Shown piece by piece: positions 38,546 through 47,172 of a DNA stretch of 64,000 nucleotides (position 1 is its first letter; each line of letters starts with the position of its first letter). Below the pieces are notes generated by a model. That model had not been told where the DNA came from. It saw only the letters and a list, made by a program, of their open reading frames with translations, and searched no databases. Both the position numbers and the translations under genes were made by a program. This DNA is from Marinobacter sp. 2_MG-2023 (GTDB taxonomy: Bacteria > Pseudomonadota > Gammaproteobacteria > Pseudomonadales > Oleiphilaceae): contig NZ_JAUOPH010000001.1 in the NCBI RefSeq assembly GCF_030546935.1, positions 310,001 through 374,000 on the forward strand. Direction: 5' to 3'.

Positions 38546-39585
38546 ATCATTTCTTCACCGGCACCGCCAAGCGTAATTTCTCCCGCTTCAGCCATGCGAC
38601 GGGCAATGGTAATTATGTCTTTCTGGGCAGCTTCCACATCGCTGACCTTCACCGGGCCCTTCGCCTCAAGGTCATCCTGCAGCAGCTCGGCAGCGCGCTT
38701 GGACATGTTCTTGAAAATCTTTTCCTGAACCGCATCATCGGCACCCTTCAGAGCGACTACAAGCACTTCAGACGACACTTCACGCAGCAATGCCTGAATA
38801 CCTCTGTCATCAATGTCCTTAAGGTTATCAAATACGAACATGAGGTCTTCGATGGTGGTGGCCAGATCGGGATCCATATCCTTGATCGAATCCAACAGAG
38901 TGCCCTCGATGCTGCGGTCCATAAAGTTCATTATATCCGCAGCACGCCGTACACCGCCTATCCGGCTGGTCTGGGCCGAGGCTCCTCCGGAGAACTGTTT
39001 CTCCAGAATGTCGTTCAGTTCCTGCAAAGCCTGGGGCTGAATGCTTTCAAGCGAAGCAACCCGCATCATGACATCGAGACGCACCTTCTCATCCAGCGTT
39101 GCGAGAATTTCAGCCGCCTGATCAGGATCAAGGTATGAGATAACAATGGCCTGAATCTGTGGGTGTTCATAGCGGATTATGTCACCAACCGCTCTTGGCT
39201 CCATCCATTTGAGCGTATCCAACCCGGTGGTATTGCCGCCGATGAGAATGCGGTCAATGAGGCTGGCGGCTTTGTCGTCACCCAGAGCCTGAGTGAGCAT
39301 GGCGCGGATGTAGTCGTCATTGCCAACGCCCAGTCCGGTCTGGCCACCCACAGCGTCCACGAACTGATTCAATACGTAGGTCACTTCATCTTTGCTAACG
39401 TCTTTCATCTGGGCCATGGCAACGCCTACCCGTTGGACCTCTTTCGGGCCCATATGCTTGAGCACTTCGGCGGCATCCGCTTCGCCCAGAGACATCAGCA
39501 AGATCGCAGCCTGCTCTACCCGCGGAATCTTCCGCGCAGGTTTTTGGGGCGTATCACCGCCCGACTGCCTGGATTGATCAGTCAT
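38542..39585 (-). CDS. fliG: Flagellar motor switch protein FliG
   Basis: Rotor protein that touches the stators. About 347 residues; middle domain EHPQIQAIVISYLDPDQAAE and C-terminal torque helix region (DLMFVFDNLKDIDDRGIQAL) are clear. The ATG at 39585 has GGGTGA at good distance, whereas the ATG at 39591 would lie directly on that site. It overlaps fliF by 8 bases. Confidence 0.96.
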   Translation of the reverse strand: MTDQSRQSGGDTPQKPARKIPRVEQAAILLMSLGEADAAEVLKHMGPKEVQRVGVAMAQMKDVSKDEVTYVLNQFVDAVGGQTGLGVGNDDYIRAMLTQALGDDKAASLIDRILIGGNTTGLDTLKWMEPRAVGDIIRYEHPQIQAIVISYLDPDQAAEILATLDEKVRLDVMMRVASLESIQPQALQELNDILEKQFSGGASAQTSRIGGVRRAADIMNFMDRSIEGTLLDSIKDMDPDLATTIEDLMFVFDNLKDIDDRGIQALLREVSSEVLVVALKGADDAVQEKIFKNMSKRAAELLQDDLEAKGPVKVSDVEAAQKDIITIARRMAEAGEITLGGAGEEMM

Positions 39586-41287
39586 CAACATTCACCCACT
39601 GGCGCATTACTTGAGATACCCTCGCCGGGTCTTCGGCAATCAAGCCTTTAAGAGCATTCAGCTGCCTATCATAACTATCTGTAGCGCCGGGCAAAAGCAA
39701 GTCATCCTGAGAAGACATCGCCTGGCGCAAAGCATCATTGCCGCCAACGTCGTCGTACCCGTCATAGCCTGCGGAGCCAGCTTCATCGTCGCGCTCACGA
39801 CGCCCACCACCGGAAAGGCTCTTCAGCGTCGGACGCAGCAAGCCAAGCACGAGTACCAGGATAACCAATCCGGCCAGTACCTGCTTCATCAGGTCCCAGA
39901 ACCAGGGCTGTTCCCAGAACCCCGGGGTTTCAAACTCGAATGCTTCTTCCGGAGCAAACGCTGTGTTCATTACGGTCACGCTGTCACCGCGTGCGGCGGA
40001 ATAGCCGACGGCATCGCGTACGAGCATACTCAGGCGTTGCAACTCCTGCTCGGGCCAAGGCTCATAAGTTACCGCGCCGGTTTCCGGGTTAACCACTTTC
40101 ATATCATCGACTGCGAGCGCGACGGTCACACGCCTTATGCGTCCCAACTCCTGCCGGGTGTAGCTGACCGTTCGATCCATCTCATAGTTTCGGGTAGATT
40201 CCGTGCGCACATTAACCGGTGGGGCCGCCGGCGCGCCTTCATCAGCATCGCCCGCTTGTGCGTTCGCCTGTTCAGGCACTGTCGCATCTGCAGGAGGCTG
40301 ATTGGACAAGGCCCCGGGTATACCGCCATTGAACCCGGCAACGCGCTGCTCTGTTAGATCACGTTCACTGCGAACGGCCTGTTGTTCGGGATTAAACAGC
40401 TCTTCGGCCTGCTCCACAGACGAGAAGTCCAGGTCCGCAGACACTTCTGCCCGGTACCGACCTTCGCCCACAATGGGAGCAATCAACGAGGAAACGCGGC
40501 GGGTCAGCCCCTCTTCCAGACGCGAGGTATAATCGTACTGATCCTGCATGCGCTCGCCATCACCCCGGTTTTCTTTCCCGGTAAGCAGGTTCCCGTTCTG
40601 ATCAACTACCGTTACGTGATCCTTATTCATCATCGGAATGCTGCCGGCAACCAGATTCACAATCGCTGCAATTTGCTCCTGCTCGGGGCGACGACCGGCA
40701 AAGACTTCGAGAAAAACCGAGGCTGTAGGATCCCTGGCATCCCGCACGAACACGGAGCGCTCTGGAATCGCCAGGTGAACCCTGGCACCACGAACGCCAC
40801 GCATGCTGCTGATGGTTCGCGCCAGTTCGCCCTCGAGACCACGGCGATAGCTTACGGTTTCCATGAACTGCGATGTACCTAAACCGCGATCTTTGTCGAG
40901 AAGCTCGTAGCCCATGGTTTTCTGGTCTGTTACGCCTTCAGCAGCCAACTTGAGCCGCGCATTGTAGACCTGATCGGAAGGCACTAATAAGGCGCCTGAA
41001 CGCGTATCCATTTTGTAATCGATGCCGTTGCTATCGAGGATAGTGGTGACATCCTGAGGGTTGTAAGCCGACAAGTCGCCCACGACTGGCTGGTAATTCG
41101 GCTCCTGAGCCCAGAGCACAACCGCAACACCCAACGCAACGCTGGCAGCGAGGCCGACCATCAGGCCAACCTGGCGCAGAAGGTTCAATCGGTTAAACCC
41201 CAGAAACAAATCGCTGTTGCTGTCGGAGCCAGCACCATCTTGAGCGGTTGGCATGTTTGAGGTAGTTTCGGCGGGAACGCTGGCCAT
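39578..41287 (-). CDS. fliF: Flagellar MS-ring protein FliF
   Basis: Base ring of the flagellum in the inner membrane. The 569-residue protein has a first membrane helix (VGLMVGLAASVALGVAVVLW), ring-building domains (DQKTMGYELLDKDRGLGTSQ, RVHLAIPERSVFVRD), a second helix (MKQVLAGLVILVLVLGLL) and a C-terminal tail that binds FliG. Second gene of the fliEFGHIJ run. Confidence 0.97.
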   Translation of the reverse strand: MASVPAETTSNMPTAQDGAGSDSNSDLFLGFNRLNLLRQVGLMVGLAASVALGVAVVLWAQEPNYQPVVGDLSAYNPQDVTTILDSNGIDYKMDTRSGALLVPSDQVYNARLKLAAEGVTDQKTMGYELLDKDRGLGTSQFMETVSYRRGLEGELARTISSMRGVRGARVHLAIPERSVFVRDARDPTASVFLEVFAGRRPEQEQIAAIVNLVAGSIPMMNKDHVTVVDQNGNLLTGKENRGDGERMQDQYDYTSRLEEGLTRRVSSLIAPIVGEGRYRAEVSADLDFSSVEQAEELFNPEQQAVRSERDLTEQRVAGFNGGIPGALSNQPPADATVPEQANAQAGDADEGAPAAPPVNVRTESTRNYEMDRTVSYTRQELGRIRRVTVALAVDDMKVVNPETGAVTYEPWPEQELQRLSMLVRDAVGYSAARGDSVTVMNTAFAPEEAFEFETPGFWEQPWFWDLMKQVLAGLVILVLVLGLLRPTLKSLSGGGRRERDDEAGSAGYDGYDDVGGNDALRQAMSSQDDLLLPGATDSYDRQLNALKGLIAEDPARVSQVMRQWVNVDD

Positions 41288-41302
41288 GTCTGTGCTCCGT
41301 TA

Positions 41303-41671
41303 TCAGATAGGCATATTCATGATGTCTTCGTAAGCCCTGACCACGCGGTTACGCACCTGGGTCAAGGCTTCAAAAGACACAGAAGACTTCTGGGCAGCAA
41401 TCATCACCCGAGTGATGTCCACATTGGGGTCGCCCATATCGTATGCCGTGCGCAGCTCGCTGGCATTTTGCTGAACTTCATTGACACTATTAACAGCCTT
41501 ACCGAGCATATCGCCAAAATTCGATGTCTCCCGGGCCTGGTCAACCTGACGCGGTCCATCAATGCGGCCACGCACCGACTGGTCCTGCTCAACACGCTGG
41601 TTCTGCATCATTTGTGAACGCAGTGAACGGATATCGGACAGTACACTGTTGATGTCGGCACGCTGAACCAT
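41303..41671 (-). CDS. fliE: Flagellar hook-basal body protein FliE
   Basis: Adaptor between MS-ring and rod. The 122-residue protein has the conserved C-terminal half ([20 protein letters not shown], then [20 protein letters not shown]). First gene of the fliEFGHIJ operon with a sigma-54 promoter 66 bases upstream. Confidence 0.95.
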   Translation of the reverse strand: MVQRADINSVLSDIRSLRSQMMQNQRVEQDQSVRGRIDGPRQVDQARETSNFGDMLGKAVNSVNEVQQNASELRTAYDMGDPNVDITRVMIAAQKSSVSFEALTQVRNRVVRAYEDIMNMPI

Positions 41672-41736
41672 AAATTTCTCCTGACACCACCCCGTTAGAG
41701 GCAGGATTGCTGGACTGACTGTAATAGTTAAAACTA

Positions 41737-41752
41737 AGCAATGGTCAGGCCA
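41737..41752 (-). promoter_or_regulatory. Sigma-54 promoter upstream of fliE
   Basis: Minus strand reads TGGCCTG-ACCA-TTGCT, a strong -24/-12 match with exact spacing, 66 bases before the fliE start. It would drive the fliEFGHIJ operon under FleQ. Confidence 0.78.
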
Positions 41753-42011
41753 AAATTATTTTTTTAATGTTTAACAGATAGTTAAAGGAGACTCCAAACC
41801 AAAACCAATCTCTACCGACAAGGTTTTGACAGAAGCAAATGGGCGATTTTACGATGACTCAGAACTGGAATATCCAAGCATCAAGGTTACCCACAATACC
41901 TGTGGATAAAGTTGTTAGCACGGTGAGGATAGGTGCCCTACAACCCCAAAGAGCGAGGATTTCCGGAGACTGGCGCAAAACTGATCAGAGTGCGCGCCGC
42001 ACTGGAGCACA
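41753..42011. other. Intergenic region between fliE promoter and fleR terminator
   Basis: About 260 bases, AT-rich on its left part. It probably holds enhancer sites for the fliE promoter, but I could not point to a specific site. The one 63-codon frame here has no ribosome site or recognisable product. Confidence 0.5.
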
Positions 42012-42039
42012 TAAAAAAAGGCACCCATGAAGGGTGCCG
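42012..42039 (-). terminator. Rho-independent terminator of fleR
   Basis: On the minus strand GGCACCC, a five-base loop, GGGTGCC and then seven T. Perfect 7-bp stem, 74 bases after the fleR stop. Confidence 0.85.
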
Positions 42040-42112
42040 CAATGAAGGGGTACTACGATAAAGAGCTACTACAATCAAGGATCACTACAAAAAAAGACTA
42101 CTGAAGAACTCA

Positions 42113-43570
42113 TCACGCAATCGCTAACTCTGCATCCAGATCAATGCCCGCTTCACGCATCTGGGCCAGTTTATATCTCAGAGTTCTCGGGCTGATGCCC
42201 AATTGCTCCGCTGCCCTGTTACGACGCCCGCGCTCATTTCTGAGTGTCTGAATGATTATACGGAACTCCTGCTGGCGTAGATCATCACCAAGCGAGCCGG
42301 CTTCGATCGATGACGGTGCCAGGGCCTCCGCCTCACCAACTGCAGCCTGCTCAGCGGACTGCGTATACGCCTCGTCAAAGGGCTCGGAAGTACGAGGAGA
42401 TGCCATAGGTGCTTCGGCAAGGCCATCGAAACGTCGGCTGGTACCAATATCAAGGCACAGATCGTCAACGTGAATCACATTACCCTGGTGCAAAACCAAT
42501 GATCGCTGGATGGCGTTATCCAACTCCCTTACATTACCAGGCCATGAGTGTTGCATCAGCGCATTGCGGGCATCAGCAGCAAAGCTGATGCCGGTAAGCT
42601 TCATCTTGCGACAGTGCTTTTTAAGCAGCGACATTGCCATCGGAAGGATATCCAGTGGGCGCTCTCGCAGCGGCTGCCAGTGCATAGGAAATACGCTAAG
42701 CCGATAGTAGAGATCTTCCCGGAATCGCCCTTCCCGCACGAAATCGGCCAGATCCCGGTTAGTGGTGGCAATCACACGAACATCCAGCGCGATGGTTTTG
42801 CGCCCTCCTACCCGCTCAACTTCCCGCTCCTGCAATACGCGAAGCAGCTTGGACTGCAATGCCGGATCCATTTCAGACACTTCGTCCAGAAGAATCGTTC
42901 CGCCATTAGCCTGTTCGAACTTCCCTGGTGCAGATGCAACCGCTCCGGTAAAGGCACCTTTCTCATGGCCAAACAGGATCGCCTCAAGCATATTCTCGGG
43001 AATAGCTGCACAGTTAATAGCAACAAAGGGCTGATCTGCTCGAGGCGACTGCTGATGAATATACCGTGCCAAAACTTCTTTGCCGGTCCCACTTTCCCCG
43101 GAGATCATCACTGTAGATTCACTGCCAGCCACCTTGGCCGCCAACTGGAAAACACGCCTGCTGGCTGGATCCTCCGCAACGGGCTCATCGCCGGATTTCT
43201 GACGGCTACCACCCACTACCTTGGTGACTGCATCAACCAGCACCTTCGGCTCAAACGGTTTAACCAGATAATCCACCGCACCGGACTGCATCGCAGAAAC
43301 AGCATGACTGATTTGCCCGTACGCCGTGATCAGCATCATCGGCAACCCCGGATGCAGGCGTTGCACCTCGCTCAGCAACTCATGACCGGAAAGCCCGGGC
43401 ATATTGACATCACTGACCACCATATCAACTGGAGCTTCTGCAAGCCGTGCCAGGGCTTCGTGAGCATTCGAGGCCTCGCGCACGCGAAACTTCGCCAGTT
43501 CCAGGGTAGTCACCAGCGCCTCGCGCAGGTCACGATCATCTTCAACAATCAGAATCTGTGCCTTGGCCAT
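42113..43570 (-). CDS. fleR: Sigma-54 response regulator FleR
   Basis: Activates class III flagellar promoters after phosphorylation by FleS. The 485-residue protein has a receiver (ILIVEDDRDLREA, Asp in MVVSDVNMPGLSG), an AAA+ sigma-54 activator domain (GESGTGKE, GAFTGA in [12 protein letters not shown], and LLDEVSEMD) and a C-terminal helix-turn-helix (NRAAEQLGISPRTLRYKLAQ). It starts 12 bases after the fleS stop. Confidence 0.94.
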   Translation of the reverse strand: MAKAQILIVEDDRDLREALVTTLELAKFRVREASNAHEALARLAEAPVDMVVSDVNMPGLSGHELLSEVQRLHPGLPMMLITAYGQISHAVSAMQSGAVDYLVKPFEPKVLVDAVTKVVGGSRQKSGDEPVAEDPASRRVFQLAAKVAGSESTVMISGESGTGKEVLARYIHQQSPRADQPFVAINCAAIPENMLEAILFGHEKGAFTGAVASAPGKFEQANGGTILLDEVSEMDPALQSKLLRVLQEREVERVGGRKTIALDVRVIATTNRDLADFVREGRFREDLYYRLSVFPMHWQPLRERPLDILPMAMSLLKKHCRKMKLTGISFAADARNALMQHSWPGNVRELDNAIQRSLVLHQGNVIHVDDLCLDIGTSRRFDGLAEAPMASPRTSEPFDEAYTQSAEQAAVGEAEALAPSSIEAGSLGDDLRQQEFRIIIQTLRNERGRRNRAAEQLGISPRTLRYKLAQMREAGIDLDAELAIA

Positions 43571-43582
43571 GGTTGCCTCCGA

Positions 43583-44821
43583 TCAGACTTTATTATGCAA
43601 TAGCGGCAGACGCAGAGTAGCGACAGCACCACCCTGCTCTGGCGACTCAATAAAAAATTTACCCTGGTGGGCCTTAACAACCGCCTGCACAACCGCCAGG
43701 CCAAGCCCGGTACCATGGGATTTAGTGGTATAAAAAGCTTCAGACAGCCGGCTTGCTTCAGCCTTGCCAAACCCCGGGCCGTTATCCATAACCCGAATCA
43801 ACAACTCACCGGCTTCTGATACAACCTGCACGACAACCGCAGTGGCGCCAGCTTCAACACTATTGTTCACGAGGTTGGTACAGGCTCCGACCAGCGCATC
43901 CCGGTTACATAACAGCCGGCAATCTTCCGGCAGATCGGTTCTCAAAATCACATCAGCACCGGCAGCGGTCTTAATCCCTTCCAGGGCAGACTCCAGAGCC
44001 GAAACCAGCGTTTCTGCAGACAGCTCTTCCGCCAGCCGGGTTTCGCCCCGGGCGAAAATCAACATATCCCGCACCTGTTGCTCAAGATGCGTAAGCCGGG
44101 ACATCAGGCGCGAGGCACAACGCTGGCGCATCTCCTCATCCAGATCATCCTGCGTCAAATGGCCACCATAAAGAATGGCTGCAGACAGGGGCGTACGAAT
44201 CTGGTGCGCAAGCGAAGCCACCATCTTGCCCATGGCCGAAAGCCGCTGAGCATGAGCGAGCTGCGACTGCAAATGACGGGTTTCCGTCAGGTCGGTAAGC
44301 AGAATCAACTGGCCTGGCTGGTTATCCATAGTACGAATTTCGATACTCACACGGCGTCCATCTTTCAAAGACACCTCATGACCGTCATCCCGGCGTGGCG
44401 AGAAGCAGCGGCGAATCACATCCACCCAGCGCTCACCGCCCAGCGGTTCACCCAATAACGCGATAGCCGCAGGATTGCTCTGCGACACAACCCCCTGACT
44501 ATCAAGAACCACCACACCAGCGGGCAGCGCTTTCAGAAGCGTAGAGAGACGGTCAGCCAACTGCTCTTTCTCTTCCAGCTCCTGCTGGCGCTGTAAAGAC
44601 TCCTGGCTCAGTTCGCCGGACAACTGATTAACCCGAGACTCCAGAGTGCGATAGGAATCGGTGATCTGCCTAGACATCTGATTGAACATTTCTAACGCAG
44701 AATCCACCGCCTCATCATTCTGCTGCGGAAACAGCGCCCTCACCTTATCGTTAGCATCCGCCGCTGCATTGGCCCGCGCCTCATGCTCTGCTGATGAAAT
44801 GACAAACTGTGCCTGACTCAT
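43583..44821 (-). CDS. fleS: Flagellar sensor histidine kinase FleS
   Basis: Soluble kinase, partner of FleR. About 412 residues: a PAS-like domain (KALPAGVVVLDSQGVVSQSN), phospho-His in SLAHQIRTPLSAAILYGG, N box ALVGACTNLVNNSVEAG, and GTGLGLAVVQAVV. No membrane segment is present. The ATG at 44821 (MSQAQFVISS) has GGGAG upstream and is preferred to the open start at 44863. Confidence 0.94.
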   Translation of the reverse strand: MSQAQFVISSAEHEARANAAADANDKVRALFPQQNDEAVDSALEMFNQMSRQITDSYRTLESRVNQLSGELSQESLQRQQELEEKEQLADRLSTLLKALPAGVVVLDSQGVVSQSNPAAIALLGEPLGGERWVDVIRRCFSPRRDDGHEVSLKDGRRVSIEIRTMDNQPGQLILLTDLTETRHLQSQLAHAQRLSAMGKMVASLAHQIRTPLSAAILYGGHLTQDDLDEEMRQRCASRLMSRLTHLEQQVRDMLIFARGETRLAEELSAETLVSALESALEGIKTAAGADVILRTDLPEDCRLLCNRDALVGACTNLVNNSVEAGATAVVVQVVSEAGELLIRVMDNGPGFGKAEASRLSEAFYTTKSHGTGLGLAVVQAVVKAHQGKFFIESPEQGGAVATLRLPLLHNKV

Positions 44822-44888
44822 AACCTGACTCCCGATCAGTCCGTTACATCGGACCACACCCATAGGATGATTCGTTTACAAGCCACTA

Positions 44889-44904
44889 AGCCAGCTTCGT
44901 GCCA
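44889..44904 (-). promoter_or_regulatory. Sigma-54 promoter upstream of fleS
   Basis: Minus strand reads TGGCACG-AAGC-TGGCT. The -24 box is perfect; the -12 box has one change (TGGCT for TTGCT) but keeps GC at the right distance. It lies 67 bases before the fleS start. Confidence 0.68.
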
Positions 44905-44982
44905 ACTCATATTTTTCCATAAATATCAGAAGCTAAGAAAAGCAAAAGAAAGGTGAGCGACAGTTTTACGTCGCCCGTAACG

Positions 44983-45013
44983 AAAAAAACGCCAAGGGCC
45001 TGAGACCCTTGAC
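44983..45013 (-). terminator. Rho-independent terminator downstream of fleQ
   Basis: On the minus strand GTCAAGGG, a seven-base loop, CCCTTGGC (one G-T pair), then a run of seven T. It ends the fleQ transcript before the fleS promoter. Confidence 0.75.
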
Positions 45014-45079
45014 GTCTTATTGTCACAACCAGCAACAGAATAAAAATCAGACACCGCAGCGGCAATAAAATATGTACAG

Positions 45080-45169
45080 GTGGGATTGGGGAGGTCTTTT
45101 TAAAAAGAACCGCTTGTCTGAGCGAAGCGAGTTGTGCGGCACTTTTTCAAAAGACCTCCCCAGTCCCAC
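45080..45169. repeat. Hairpin element C: long arms around a GAGCGAAGCGAGTT-type loop
   Basis: Arms of 21 bases at 45080-45100 and 45149-45169 pair at 20 of 21 positions (GTGGGATTGGGGAGG side). Inside are a second stem AAAAAG/CTTTTT and CCGC/GCGG around the core GTCTGAGCGAAGCGAGTTG. The design (long near-perfect arms, structured core) is like elements A and B, but the loop sequence is different. It lies 37 bases after the fleQ stop. It is too long, and lacks a proper T-run outside, for a standard terminator. Confidence 0.65.
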
Positions 45170-45205
45170 ACCACCGCGACCACGCCGCCACCTAACTGTA
45201 ATTGA

Positions 45206-46660
45206 TCAGGACTCCTCAGGCTCCTCCTCTTCCCGAAGCCCATACTTCCGAACCTTCTCCACAAGCGTAGTCCGCCGAATCCGTAGCTTCTCCGCAGCCC
45301 GAGCAACTACCCCCCCTGCCTCGTCCAAAGCCTGCTGAATCAGTTGCCTCTCCAGGTTCGAAAGATAATCCTTGAGATCAATACCATTCACTGGCAATAA
45401 AGCCGGAGAATCCAGTCCCACAAGGCCAGGAATACCAGAAGGCATCCCCGAATCCTCAACCGGCCGATTCTCATCGAAATCATCTACATACCTGAACTTC
45501 TTTGGCAATTCCTGCACCCCGATTACCGAGTAAGGATGCATGATTGCCAGCCGCTCAACCAGATTCGCCAGCTCACGAACGTTACCCGGCCAGTCGTGCC
45601 GGCACAGGCTCATGATCGCCGCCGAATTCAGGCGTAAGGAACCGCGTTTTTCCTTCTCCATGCGGGAAATCAGCTCGTTGATCAGCAGTGGAATGTCCTC
45701 CACCCGATCCCGCAATGACGGTACCTCAATCGGAAAAACGTTTAATCGATAGTAGAGATCCTCTCGAAACTCTCCCGATTCAATCATGTCCTCAAGGTGC
45801 TTGTGAGTCGCTGCGATAACACGCACATCGGCAGAAATTGTCCGGTTACTGCCCACTCGTTCGAATGTCCGCTCTTGCAGCACACGAAGTATTTTTACCT
45901 GCATATTGAGCGGCATATCGCCGATCTCATCCAGAAACAGGGTGCCCCCTTCTGCCAGTTCGAAACGGCCGACTCGCGCCGTAATTGCACCAGTGAACGC
46001 GCCCTTTTCATGCCCGAAAAGCTCGCTCTCAAGCAGCTCTGCGGGAATGGCGCCGCAGTTAACGGGCACGAACGGCTTGTCACGACGTGAAGAGTGATAA
46101 TGAAGGTTTCTTGCGACAACTTCTTTGCCGGTCCCCGACGGCCCGGTAACCAGAACGCTCACATCCTTATCCGCAACCTGTTCCATAAGCTGGCGAACTT
46201 GCTGAACCTTGCGACTGGTGCCCACCAGACTGCGGAACAACTGCAGACCACGCTGCTGGCCCCGCTCCTTTGAGCGCCGGAACTGATCATAGAAAATTTG
46301 AGCGCGATAAAGTGAATCTACAAACTTCGTGTAATGCAGAGGCCATTCCAAGCGGGCAATTATGCGGGCAGAATCTGTCTCCGCCAGGCCTTTCAGTTCG
46401 GGATCACCCACCACCAGCAACGGAACACCCTGGGCAGCCCGACAAAGAGATTCAATTGTCTTTACGACACCGGTGTCGACACCGTTAACGATGGCAACGG
46501 AAATGTCCGCAAGACTCTCTTGATCTCCAGATTCAAGGAGCGCCCAGGCATCATCGCCTGCAACCACTTGCTCTTCGCCAATGAATTCCAGGATCGTCGC
46601 CAAGTCATGAAGCCTCGACTCATCCTCACTTAGCACCAGAACCTTGTTATTTTTGGACAT
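45206..46660 (-). CDS. fleQ: Flagellar master regulator FleQ
   Basis: Sigma-54 activator at the head of the flagellar cascade. The 484-residue protein has a degenerate receiver-like N-terminus without the phospho-Asp pattern, Walker A GPSGTGKE (173-180), GAFTGA (220-225), Walker [11 protein letters not shown], and the C-terminal helix-turn-helix [20 protein letters not shown]. In Pseudomonas FleQ also binds c-di-GMP; the expected N-terminal and AAA residues were not checked by alignment. A sigma-70-like promoter lies directly upstream. Confidence 0.95.
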   Translation of the reverse strand: MSKNNKVLVLSEDESRLHDLATILEFIGEEQVVAGDDAWALLESGDQESLADISVAIVNGVDTGVVKTIESLCRAAQGVPLLVVGDPELKGLAETDSARIIARLEWPLHYTKFVDSLYRAQIFYDQFRRSKERGQQRGLQLFRSLVGTSRKVQQVRQLMEQVADKDVSVLVTGPSGTGKEVVARNLHYHSSRRDKPFVPVNCGAIPAELLESELFGHEKGAFTGAITARVGRFELAEGGTLFLDEIGDMPLNMQVKILRVLQERTFERVGSNRTISADVRVIAATHKHLEDMIESGEFREDLYYRLNVFPIEVPSLRDRVEDIPLLINELISRMEKEKRGSLRLNSAAIMSLCRHDWPGNVRELANLVERLAIMHPYSVIGVQELPKKFRYVDDFDENRPVEDSGMPSGIPGLVGLDSPALLPVNGIDLKDYLSNLERQLIQQALDEAGGVVARAAEKLRIRRTTLVEKVRKYGLREEEEPEES

Positions 46661-46692
46661 TCACAAGAATCTCTTTGGGGATTTGTGCGGTA

Positions 46693-46721
46693 TTTAAGAC
46701 GGTAAAGCCAGTAGAGTCAAT
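46693..46721 (-). promoter_or_regulatory. Sigma-70-type promoter of fleQ
   Basis: On the minus strand TTGACT, a 17-base spacer and TTAAAT, 32 bases before the fleQ ATG. The -35 box matches 5 of 6, the -10 box 4 of 6. Fits a top-tier gene that is not itself under sigma-54. Confidence 0.55.
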
Positions 46722-46730
46722 TTTATGACA

Positions 46731-47084
46731 CTATTTAGGTCGAGACGTTGAAATATTTTGGTAGGCCTTGGCTGCACTGCGGTTACGGTTCATGCCTTTT
46801 AGAGCCAGCTCCGCTTCAGCTTTGGACCGAGCGGCACCTTCTCCGGCTGCGTCCAGAAACTGACGCAACTCTTCAATCCGTGTCCGGACGGGCTCCGGTT
46901 CTACCTGCCCAGCCTCAAGCGCAACCATCATGGGCTCTATAGTGGTCTTTATCCCGGAGTTGAGACTGACCAGAGCATCCCAGTCCTCTTTGGCCAGAGC
47001 GCGGCCCAGTTTCGCCATAAGTTGATCGAAACTTGCCAGACAGGCCTGCGGATCGGAGTGAAAAGTATCTTGAGCGTCGGCCAT
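46731..47084 (-). CDS. FliT-like flagellar protein
   Basis: A small helical protein of about 117 residues (MADAQDTFHSDPQACLASFD...), with a conserved-looking end GMNRNRSAAKAYQNISTSR. Size, helical character and the place directly before fleQ match the FliT-like (FleP) proteins of Pseudomonas, which act as chaperones of filament-cap proteins. No fliC, fliD or fliS is upstream here, unlike in Pseudomonas, so the filament genes sit elsewhere or the cluster was broken at this point. The ATG at 47084 is chosen; an in-frame start at 47102 is possible. Confidence 0.68.
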   Translation of the reverse strand: MADAQDTFHSDPQACLASFDQLMAKLGRALAKEDWDALVSLNSGIKTTIEPMMVALEAGQVEPEPVRTRIEELRQFLDAAGEGAARSKAEAELALKGMNRNRSAAKAYQNISTSRPK

Positions 47085-47172
47085 GACGTTTTCTCCTTGC
47101 ACAAAGAGATGAAGAACGAACGACCCCGAGGAGCGCCAGCGATTGCCGGCGCTCCATACCGCTACAGCTCAA

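Noticed and set aside
41839..42030. 63-codon plus-strand frame between fliE and fleR
   Set aside because: No ribosome site, no similarity noticed, and it runs into the fleR terminator.
42548..43603. 351-codon open frame on the plus strand
   Set aside because: It is entirely antisense to fleR, whose receiver, AAA+ and helix-turn-helix motifs are all intact. The antisense product is rich in His, Arg and Gln with no recognisable motif.
45072..45338. 88-codon plus-strand frame over hairpin element C and the fleQ end
   Set aside because: Made from the hairpin and antisense of fleQ; composition is Ser/Arg-rich as in shadow frames.
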